Below, piece after piece: positions 55,155 to 64,000 of a stretch of DNA of 64,000 bases. The notes below the pieces were generated by a model, which was not told the origin of the DNA, did no database searches, and saw only the letters and a list, made by a program, of their open reading frames with translations. The stretch spans positions 16,394,427 to 16,458,426 of the forward strand of contig OX442315.1 of the NCBI GenBank assembly GCA_949358305.1. The letters are read 5' to 3'. The stretch is from Strigamia acuminata (lineage: Eukaryota; Arthropoda; Chilopoda; Geophilomorpha; Linotaeniidae). Every line of letters starts with the position of its first letter. Positions within the stretch are counted from its first letter, which is position 1. A program made the translations under genes and the position numbers.

Positions 55155-58100
55155 ATGGAGTCGAAAACTAAAAAATCCGAGAGAAAATGTCGCCGGCATG
55201 GAAGGAGAAACGCGAAAGATGATGTGAAAAGCCTAACAGTTCCTACCAATTTTAATTTATTTGCATTGCCCGAAGATCACTGTTTGAAGGTAATTTTGTT
55301 TCGTTGAATTAAAAAAAAAATTTTTTTTTTTTAAAGATTTTTATTAATTTTTTATTAATTTTTTTTTATTATTTTTTTTTTCTAGCTCATAGATATTGAC
55401 TGTGAAGATAATGGAGATTTTCTCAACACAATACCCGAAAGAGATGACATTAGAGACGAAAATATGCTGCTGAAGAAACAGCTTACAGAAAGAGAACAAG
55501 AAATTAAACTACTACAAATGAAGTGCAGTGAAACGTCACAAAACTGTGAGAAATTGTGATAATTTGTTGCGATTAACCGATTATTTAAATTTTTTTGAAA
55601 TTTTTTTTTAGCCGTAAATCTACCATGTGATATGGCAGCTGTAAAGATTGTTGAATTATCCAGGAAAATCAGGGACATGTCGGCCGAGTTGGAGAGTGAA
55701 AAAACGAAGAACAAACAATTGCATCGAACTGTTCGCGGCCTTGAAATTCAAGTATGAACAAATCGATACAGAATCGTAAAAATTAATGACATTTTTATGT
55801 TTCTACTTAAAAAGGTTTCAGCGGAAGCTAGCAGTGCGTCGTTGAATAGCTTGCAGCCGGAGAAAAACGTCAAAATTAAAGAAAAACAAAATTTATCGCA
55901 ACCAAGATTAACTGAAGTGAAAGTAATTTTGTTTTTATAAAAATTTCTAAAATAAATAAATATAAAAAATTGAAATAATTGAATTTTTTAATTTAGAATG
56001 ATCTGACTATCGACTTGAGGGAAAAACTGAATTCATCCCAAACAAGATTAGCCGAGTATCGCAACACGTGCCAAATGTTGAAAAAAGATCTAAAAATCGC
56101 GCACAGAGTATTTATTCGTTTTAAAAATAACAAAACAATTTGAATAATCAATTTTTATTTATATTTTTTATTTTTTTCAAGGTCCTGCTGCAAGAAGTCG
56201 GTGATGGCGCCACCGTTCAAAGTGCAATTTCGGGAACTGGATGGCGTGGCCGCGCGCAACAAATTCTGCATCTACAAAACAAAGTAAAAAAAGTCATAAA
56301 TTCGTATTAGTAGGTTTTATAGGCGTTTAAATTATTTTTATTGATGTAAAAGGAAGTTTTATTTAATTAATTGGTCTATTATTTACGTTGTTGCAAGTTA
56401 GCAGATTTGAAAGAGGAATACTTACAAAAAAAAGGCAATCTGGACAAAATTAACGAACTTGATGAAATCAAATTCAAACCAGTAGATAAGAATATTTCAC
56501 TCCTTGCTAATGGTGAAGTGAAAACAGTGGATAAGAGCTGTTCAGCCGCCAATGTCGACGATGTCCAAACGGCAGATAAGAGCATTTCAGTGGCCACTGT
56601 TTCTAATGTCCAGACGGTAGATAAGAGCATTTCAGTCGCCACTGTTGCTGCTGTCGAAACCGTAGACAAAAGCAGTTCAGTTCCCGTCGTTGAACCTGTG
56701 CAAACGGTGGATAAGAGCAGTTCAGTCGCTTCAGCTGATGCCTTTAAAATAGTGGAAAAGAAAAACATTTCGTGCGCTTCTGTTGATGCCGTGAAAGCTG
56801 CGGAAAAGAAAAACGTTTCAAGCATTTCCATTAATATTATGAAAATTGCGGAAAAGAGAAACAGCGCAAGCGCTTCTTTTGATGCTATAAAATTAGCGGA
56901 TAGGCCCAACAATTTGAGCGCTGTTGTTCTTGATGTTCGACACAAAGAGGACATTAAAAAGTTGGAGAAGGTTCGGAAGGAGGAGAGCGAGGTTAGATTT
57001 GTCGGAATGTGTCGATTTTGCGAGTTGAATTTGGATTTTTTAGAAATGTTTGATCGAGGCAAAGTTGATGGAAGAGGAGAAACAGCACCTGAAAGAGAAA
57101 TGGCTCGCGAGCAAGTCACGAATTCAAATTTTAAATAATGAAAATAAGCAATATAAAGTTCGAATTTCGGCGCTCATGTCCAAGGGAGCTCACGATGATG
57201 AACTTATTAAAGCGTTTACGGTAAAAAATGTTCGTTTTTAAATTAAAAATTTTAAATAATCTGTTTTCTTTTAATATAAAATGTATATTTGTTGTTTTTT
57301 GTTTAAATTTAAAGTTCCATTTGTTTGTTTTTTTTTAGGATCAAATGTCGGTTTTACAACGCAAAACGAAACAGCTGAAATCGCTACACGAGACCGACCT
57401 CGACGTCAATGAATTGAAGAAAGAGTACGAAGAGGAAGTGGATAAATTAAGGAATATTATAAGGGATAGAGAGGAACGTATTGTCGACTTGCAGGAGGAA
57501 GTTAAAACTATTAAAGTAAATTTTTTTTTTAAATTGTTATTACTGATTTTTAAATGGAATTTGAATGTTTAAAATGAAATGTTTTAGAATTCGCTTACGC
57601 GGCACAGTGATTCTTCGACTTCATCTCAAGGATCGAATTCAGCACCCGCTAAGAGGTGTTTTATATATTTTTTAATTACTGTATAGCGTAATTATAAAAT
57701 TGTTTGTAGACTTTTTTTTAAAAAAATTTATTTTAGGTCGAGTAGCTCCATCATTGTTCGTGGAGTGGTGTCTACGGAAATTCCCATCGAATCACGAAAC
57801 GGGATGCTCCCGGAATTGGGCGAAATCGATAGTGACATAGAAGAGTTGCACATAATGTGTCATGAGTATCGAACAGTCGCACGAGCAGCACAAGTGGAGA
57901 AGGACAAATTGCTCGAGTTAGTAACAGTTTTGAACAAGAGGTAAATGAAGTGAGAGTACTGATACCAGTATAGTTGTGAATGTGTTTTTAATGTCAAAGG
58001 GAATTTGTGTTTACAACTGGACTGGAATTAGTAAAACATGGCGTAAATTTTAATTCGATTCATTTTTTTTTTTTTTTTTTTTTTTGGTATTAGAGTCGAA

Positions 58101-58511
58101 GAAGCGACTGAACGCGCAGTTGCCGCGGAAGAACACGTGCTTGACATTCAGTTGAAGAATGTGCAATTAGAAAAACAAGCAGAAATGGCGAATCTTGAAG
58201 CCAGCGGAAAGAACAACAGCAAGCGCCATGCGTCGTTTCGCCCTACTAAGGACCTGACCCCAGCAATCGAAGAGTTAAAATCAACGTAATTTGTTTAAAA
58301 TTAATGTGAAATAACTCGTACGATTTTCTTTGTGTTTAAAATGTATGCATTATTTAGTATACAACTTGTTAAAGACGAAAAGGAAGTGCTGAAAGCTGCG
58401 TTGCATAATATACTCCAGGCTAAGGAAGACGATCTGAACGTGTATCAAGGAATCATATGTCATGCACAAGAAATATTTACTAAAGGACTTCGTGAACACA
58501 AAGAAAGATGA
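55155..58511 (+). CDS. CCDC13: Coiled-coil domain protein CCDC13 (centriolar satellite / ciliogenesis)
   Basis: CCDC13 is a centriolar-satellite protein needed for ciliogenesis and BBS4 localisation in vertebrates. The gene has a dozen or so short exons starting MESKTKKSERK (55155) and ending at 58511. Conserved landmarks in order: AAVKIVELSRKIR, LQEVGDGATVQ...GTGWRGRAQQILHLQNK, ISALMSKGAHDDELIKAF, EYRTVARAAQVEKDKLLELVTVLNKRVEEA, and the C-terminal EVLKAALHNILQAKEDDLNVYQGI. These match the human protein's KIVELSKK, WRGRAQQIL, KGRHDDELIDAL and EEDFRMYHEIL segments. Most of the rest is coiled coil. One large exon (56398 to about 56992) inserts a 15-residue tandem repeat not expected in the family. 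The gene is tail-to-tail with a DEG/ENaC gene 82 bp away. Confidence 0.93.
56512..56930 (+). repeat. In-frame 45-48-bp coding tandem repeat in CCDC13
   Basis: About eight units of 15-16 residues follow one another: VQTADKSISVAT, VQTVDKSISVAT, VETVDKSSSVPV, VQTVDKSSSVAS, FKIVEKKNISCAS, VKAAEKKNVSSIS, MKIAEKRNSASAS, IKLADRPNNLSA. The first four are nearly identical at DNA level and the last four have diverged. This implies stepwise duplication with older copies towards the 3' side. Confidence 0.9.
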
Positions 58512-58593
58512 TTTTTTTTCTATAATATAATCTTTGATTCTAATTTTTGAAATAAATATTTTATAATGTTTTAATCCAGATATGTCTACGTTT

Positions 58594-60953
58594 TTAAATT
58601 GAGTTTTTGCAGAATTTGCATTTTGAAGGACGGATTCGCTTCGGTTGGTTTTTGAAACGGTTTTGAAGGAAAATAAAGAGAAACTCAAACACTTCGACTA
58701 TGCAGAACACATTGACGCCGACCCATAAACTTAGATTCCCACCGATGAGCCCGAAAAAATCTGTTTGCTAGAGTAGAATTTAATTTTTAAAGTTAGTAAA
58801 TTAGTATATTAGTATATTTTATATCTTACGGAGTATTTTGGTTCTTCCGTTATGCGCAAGTATTCGGTGGAGGCGTAAACAACTTGGACAACGGTGATGT
58901 TTTGTGATGCTCTAAATATTAAAAAATTCAGTGAATTCAGTTGAAATTGGTAGTGAAATTAATTATACTCGTTGTAGTATTGTGCAGAAATGGGAAGAGG
59001 ATTAGCCAAGCCCAAGTTTGAAGTCTAAAGAAATATTTTAAAAATGTATTTATATAGTCTTTATTGATAATCATGAAAATAATTAAACTTGACCTTGAGT
59101 AAAGAAAACGTCACTGGATTTAAAGTGAGTATTGGTTCTCTGGTTTTATAAATAACTTATTTAACTCATTTGTAATTTTAAAAAAATAATAATAATAATT
59201 TACTTGCAAAGTTCAGGACATTCGCAGGGATTTCTTAAATTTTTTCCTTTGAGAGCATCAGCTTAAACAGTAAAAAATAAATAAATCAATAAATTAAACA
59301 GTTTCATGTAATATTTGTTTTTAAATTTAAAAATTAATAATTTCTGACATGTTAAGTTGCAAATAGGAGTGGTTGCGTTCAAAATTCTGTATTTCAGTAA
59401 TGAAAGCAAAGGCATATCGACATCGAAACAAGGGTTAATATCCCTAAACATTTTCACATAAAACTGGCAACTCTTCGTGCACGCCTGAAAAAATGAATAA
59501 ACGATAAAAAACGATAAAAAAAAATTACTTTTCTTACATCTTTGCTATATTCATACGGCATGGCTTCAGGTGTGTAGAATATATCGGGAACTTCAGAAAT
59601 ATAGTCATGTGGTTCAATACATTGCTTAATTTTTTTAACTTTTAGTCGATTTACTTGTTTCTGAATATTTGAGTTACAATTAGTAAATGAAAATATAAAC
59701 ATTAGATTTAAAGTGCATTAGACAAGCTTGACAAAAGCTTGTTTAATGTTCTTTAATTGAAATGATGTACTCCGGTAATAAATAATCGAAGAACATTGCC
59801 AGGGAATAAGTAATTCAAGTTTTCAGGTTTTGCAATTGGAGGTTGCTCCGTCGGATGAACCAAAAGAATTGCATAATTCTTGTTTATTAGTTTAGTTCGG
59901 CTGATAGGATTCATATCTAAAACCGCAATAAAGCCTACAATGGTAATATAAAGATTGTGGTACAAACATGTGTTTTAGATTTCATTATGTTATAGGTACC
60001 ATTTCCAGCTCGTGCCTTTTGTATATGTGACTCTTTGAGTCCAGGATTAAACGTTACGCATTTTCCATACCGTAGGTTGTCCGACTCCAGAAAGATATCA
60101 CTGTCTCTACACGTTCATAAAATTAAGCAAGGTATTTAATATTTTTAGATTTATAGCAAAATTTACGTTAAATCGCAATTTTCTGATTTCCAATTGCAGT
60201 GCTTAAAAAAGTTCGATTTTCCGAACGTCATAGATATTCGATTAACATCACCCAAATCCATCAAACTTGTCATTATTTCTGAGCGATATTTGTGTAAAAG
60301 CTATTAAGTTAATTTTTTTTAAATAAATATTTTGATAATTTTGATTTCACTTTACCGTATTGATGTCGTTGTAACTTAAACTTTTATTTGAAACCACTTC
60401 GTTTTCTGCACGCTCCATTAGCTCTTCTACAGCAGGATCGATGTTTTTTCTATCTTGATTGATATCGACAAGAATGTTTGTGCAGAATGTAAGGGCAGGA
60501 AAAATAAGTTCAGGCTTTGATTTGAAAGAAACCGACTGAACAACGTCATCTCTGGAAAGTGTGTTTTTTTAATGCATTAAATTTGGATTTATGAGATAAA
60601 AAATGAACTCACTGAGAATAACCGCTAAGAGCGAACGCGGATTGGCAAATCGCAGTTACAAGTCCAATAACAATTACTGTCATCCAAATGAGTTTCCAAA
60701 TAAGTGATTTATGGTTTACCCATTGGTAAACTCCAGGAATTGTAGTACGATTAAGGAAATCGTCCAAGTTTTCCTGAAGAAATAACGAACTTGGCCAAAA
60801 TCTATTTCGTCGTTTATCTGAAACGATTTAGAAATTAAATTTAAAAAAAAAAAGATTAGTCTTAATAATACATTTAAGTCTTCTTGGTTTAGTTTTCAAA
60901 TTGTGTGAGGTTCTGGATAAAATAGAATGATATGGAGACGGTTTTAGAGACAT
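58594..60953 (-). CDS. DEG/ENaC-family sodium channel subunit (first of a head-to-head pair)
   Basis: This is a trimeric amiloride-type cation channel subunit. Starting at ATG 60953 (MSLKPSPYHSILSR), exon 2 has NLDDFLNRTTIPGVYQW and the first span (LIWMTVIVIGLVTAICQSAFAL). Extracellular exons follow: PALTFCTNILVDIN; ESDNLRYGKCVTFNPG, the family's C-x-TFN-type motif; AILLVHPTEQPP; KQCIEPHDYISEVP; ACTKSCQFYVK; NPCECPELCK. The last exons give EYLRITEEPKYS, then the pore and second span (DFFGLIGGNLSLWVGVNVFCIVEVFEFLF), ending at 58594. Two signature positions differ from the norm: PG replaces the N-terminal HG gate motif and GVN replaces the G-x-S filter. Exon limits are approximate. Ligand and gating are unknown. 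Confidence 0.87.
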
Positions 60954-61537
60954 GGCTTTGTGGAAAGCACCCCGATGCTGCCCTGCTATACAAACCCTTG
61001 AAAATTATGTTGTATGAAAACTTAACTTTATATCGTGTGTAGGCTGAAGCATTTTAGATTAGATAATCATAAAATACGTACATTTTTGTATTATCACATG
61101 GAATAATGTAAAAGTTATCTATTTGGACACACTGACCTCATTTGTTGATCTCATTTACTCATTATCAATCATCATTATAGATATTAAATGAAAGTTTTAT
61201 CTTTAAGAACATTATTACTAAAGATAAATTCATCGCATTAAAAATTATGTATTTTAAAACAACAGTCAAAAATCGAACAGTGCATTCAAGTATTGACTTT
61301 TCCTTGTTAGGGCTAATGCAGTGTTGAAATAACGTATAAATGTATAAATTTATTATATTTTGATTATTATTATTATTATTATTTTTTGACACGAAAGCAA
61401 TAAAATATTTTTTTGTGCCAGAATCCGTAGTAATAACGATGAATATTTAATTAATGAGTTTGTGTATTTTATTGCTCAAAAATCATATAAAACCAAACGA
61501 ATTTACACATTTCTTACTAATATTTGAAGAAAGAAAC
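60954..61537. promoter_or_regulatory. Divergent promoter region between the two DEG/ENaC genes
   Basis: 584 bases separate the two opposite start codons and hold no recognised coding sequence. An in-frame ATG at about 61,454 could extend the plus-strand protein by 28 residues; I prefer 61,538 because channels of this family usually start close to the first conserved segment. A TTA repeat lies near 61,362-61,384. Confidence 0.5.
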
Positions 61538-63838
61538 ATGACTGCTATTAATCCGAGTGTTTTTCATTTTCGTGGAGCGTATTATAAGCCCGTGAAGTTC
61601 GCCAAATCTCCTATCAAGGGACTTAATGCTGAGAATAATGAAGCTTTTGGAACGATGATTTCTGACTTTCTTCAGCACACGTCAGTTCCTGGTTTGTCTC
61701 AAGCTGGCAGTCGAAAGAATCGGGGTTGGAGATTCAGCTGGGTGTTGATGACCATCCTAGGTTTAGCAATGGCAGTTTACCAGTCGTGGAATGTAATTCA
61801 AGACTATTTGCAGTAAGTTTTGATTGATTTATATTTATTTTTTAATTTTTATTTTTAATGCGATTACTTCGTGTTATTACCCATTTAGGAACTCGGTGGT
61901 GCAACGCATCGCTTACAGCACTCCTGCAGTTTTACCATTTCCTTCAATCACCGTTTGCTCTAATGTGTTCATAGACGAAAAATCGCTTCGTGAACTCAGT
62001 GTTTTTGATCCGAAGTTATTAGACTTTCTGCAGTGGAATAACCCAAATTCTAATTCTCCCAATTCCGAATCGATTCCAGTAATAAAAAATATATTAACAA
62101 TTAATTAATTATTTATTTAATGCTTTTTATTCTATTTCAGAAATTTCAGTCTAAATATCGACGTTTAAGTCACCATTTGCTGCATCGTAAGTGGAACGAG
62201 TCTCTTCGAATGCAACTTTGCGGTTCTATTGAAAAACGATTCGAGTTTATCACTCTTCGTCCGGATCCCGCCTACTCATATCTCAACTTTGTGTAATAAC
62301 TTTTATGCCATAATTAAAAAAGAAAAAAAAACAGTTGATGGTTAAATTATTGTTTTTTTTTGTTTGTTTTTTTTTTTAACAAAAAATAGGAGAGCAGAAG
62401 CACTTGGAGTTTTGCATCATTTCCACAATTACGCTTTTGGTTGTTGCTTCACAGTTAACCCGGGCTTTGATACTAGCAATGCTGTACTGAACGGACGTGG
62501 AAAAGGCATTTGTTGTTAATAATTTGATTTATTTTGTTTAATAAATTTTGATTTATATCGCAGAATTATTAATTCAACTCAATATGGATGTAACAAATCG
62601 CATGATCGAATCAAATGACTTCTTTGCGAGTGTTGTAGTTCATCCGTTGTCTACACCGCCGATTATGGGATCTTCAGATACAATTGAAGTATATCCTGGA
62701 GATTATTTTAAGATTCTTCTAAAATTAGTACGTTTTTATCAGTAACTAATCTACATGCGCAAGAGTTTCGTTTATTTTCTTGTTCGTTTTCAGACAAAAA
62801 CTGATCGAAGTGCTAAAGCATCAAGTTGCGTAAATAATGACGACTTAGAGTGGCGTAAGAAATTGGCATTGTACAGTACCAAAACACCGTACATTTACAG
62901 TATGTTGGTAAGACAGAAAAAAACCTATATAATTATTTTAAATTATTAAATTATTTTAAAATTATTAAATTATTTTAAAATTATTTAATTATTTTGTATC
63001 GTTTTGCAGGCCTGCGAAGAGACCTGTGCCCAGATGACACTGCAGTGGAGTGAAAGACCTGCTGCTGCATGTTTGCGCGCAGAGTCGCCAATAACTGCCG
63101 AAATAATCAGAGACGATCCATATCCGACTTTCTGCGATCCGAACAGTATACGAATACACTCATACGGTTAATTTATTTTAAAGTTTTTACTCCGTATTAA
63201 TTTAGTTGCTACGGATTCATTAAGCCGAAGTAATTACAGTTGTAATTGTCCTTTGGCATGCAAGTAAGAAAATGTGATTCAACGACGAACACACTTTCAT
63301 TTCTGTTTCTATTTTATTTTTAGAGAAAACCTACCTAAGAAATCCGTTATCAGCATGTCAGGACTAAATTGGGTGAATAAACTGAATAAACTTATGCAAA
63401 AATATTAAATTAAAATAAATTTTTATTAGATTGCCTATAAAAATATGATCAAGTTGAATAATACTGGAATCAAAGGCGCAGAACAAGCGTAAATAAATTA
63501 ATATTCTTAAACTTAAAAGTTAGTACTTATTTGATTTGTTTTCGTTTAAGATTTCTGCTTAGTAATTACCAATCTGCTATGATCAAAGTCATGTACGAGT
63601 CGCCCCAAGTTGAGATCATTGTAGAAGAAAACAAATACTCGGTGAGTTCTATTTTTAAGTTTATCGGCATTCGGCAGTGATATTTTAATGTGTATATTTT
63701 CTGTTTAAGGTTGCTGATTTCTGGGGAATAATTGGTGGAAATTTAGGATTATGGGTTGGTCTTTGTTTGTTATCGTGTATTGAAGTTGTTGAACTTGTTT
63801 CATCTGTCTTAAGCGCCTTTTGCAAATGTCGTCGTTAA
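61538..63838 (+). CDS. DEG/ENaC-family sodium channel subunit (second of a head-to-head pair)
   Basis: This is a paralogue of the neighbouring minus-strand channel. From MTAINPSVFHFRGAYY the N-terminus reaches MISDFLQHTSVPGLSQ and span 1 (WVLMTILGLAMAVYQSWNVI). Extracellular parts include PFPSITVCSNVFIDEKSLR, GCCFTVNPGFDT, ACEETCAQMTLQW and NYSCNCPLACKENLP. The pore and second span are DFWGIIGGNLGLWVGLCLLSCIEVVELV, followed by a Cys-rich end (FCKCRR). As in the paralogue, the HG gate motif reads PG, and the G-x-S filter reads G-L-C. The gene has many exons and very small introns. The stop is at 63,836-63,838, leaving the whole gene inside the window. It is pickpocket/ASIC-like in layout; the exact subfamily is unresolved. 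Confidence 0.9.
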
Positions 63839-64000
63839 CGTCATTTTGAAAACTAATAAATTGTGTTAATTTCGGTGATTACCATAATCATCCATGTGTA
63901 ATAGAAGCTTGTATCGCTACGGTAGTATAATTATTAGAATAGACTGAAATAAACTTCACTTGTTTGTCGCCTAATTAGCCATTCTGATTCTGAGTCCTTA
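63839..64000 (+). other. 3' region of the DEG/ENaC gene
   Basis: This is non-coding sequence with AATAAA-type words at about 63,857 and 63,946 (gaaataaact), which could be the poly(A) signals of the plus-strand channel gene. Nothing else was seen before the window ends. Confidence 0.5.

Noticed and set aside
56379-57119. 246-codon minus-strand frame with Thr/Leu/Ser repeats
   Set aside because: It mirrors the CCDC13 repeat exon. The plus strand has proper splice sites and conserved flanking sequence.

Overview
This is a gene-dense piece of an animal nuclear genome. It is AT-rich. Most introns are GT-AG and 50-90 nt long, with T-rich acceptors. Genes are often head-to-head with short shared promoters or tail-to-tail with abutting ends. 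The gene set (a protostome-type multi-cysteine Toll receptor, two DEG/ENaC channels, a fibrinogen-related protein, and retained cilium genes LZTFL1 and CCDC13) suggests an invertebrate, most plausibly an arthropod or close relative that still builds cilia or flagella. I cannot name the species.

Layout. 1-4.2 kb: a first exon of an unidentified minus-strand secreted or membrane protein, a 174-bp tandem repeat inside its presumed intron, COA3 (-) and a single-exon zinc-finger protein (+). 4.26-23.4 kb: the whole of midasin/MDN1 (-), with six AAA+ modules, an acidic tract and a MIDAS domain. 24.6-30.6 kb: FYCO1 (+). 31.3-32.5 kb: LZTFL1 (-), convergent with FYCO1 and head-to-head with eIF4B (+, 32.7-37.0 kb). 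38.3-39.6 kb: PPCS (-). 40.2-42.1 kb: a transmembrane thrombospondin-type-1 protein with a properdin-like start (+). 43.4-48.2 kb: a Toll-like receptor (-). 48.7-49.2 kb: a small unknown gene (+). 50.1-52.5 kb: a secreted coiled-coil fibrinogen-related protein (+). 52.8-54.8 kb: ABHD2 (-). 55.2-58.5 kb: CCDC13 (+). 58.6-63.8 kb: two head-to-head DEG/ENaC channel genes.

Functional themes. COA3, MDN1, eIF4B and PPCS are housekeeping genes (respiratory-chain assembly, 60S ribosome maturation, translation initiation, coenzyme A synthesis). FYCO1 and LZTFL1 act in vesicle and ciliary trafficking; they are also near neighbours in the human genome, so this pair looks like ancient microsynteny. The TSP1/properdin-like protein, Toll receptor and fibrinogen-related lectin lie within 12.5 kb and resemble a small innate-immunity neighbourhood. 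The two channel genes share unusual substitutions at both the gating His-Gly motif and the G-x-S selectivity filter.

Repeats. Several introns are lengthened by short-period AT-rich tandem arrays (about 19-21 or 31 bp). Others carry non-autonomous DNA transposon relics: a hAT-like element with a near-perfect 8-bp target duplication in the fibrinogen gene, and a nested piggyBac-like inverted repeat in eIF4B. Nothing prokaryotic (operon, CRISPR, phage) is present. Exon joins quoted below were traced by eye; where a CDS sum is said to be divisible by three, I checked it.
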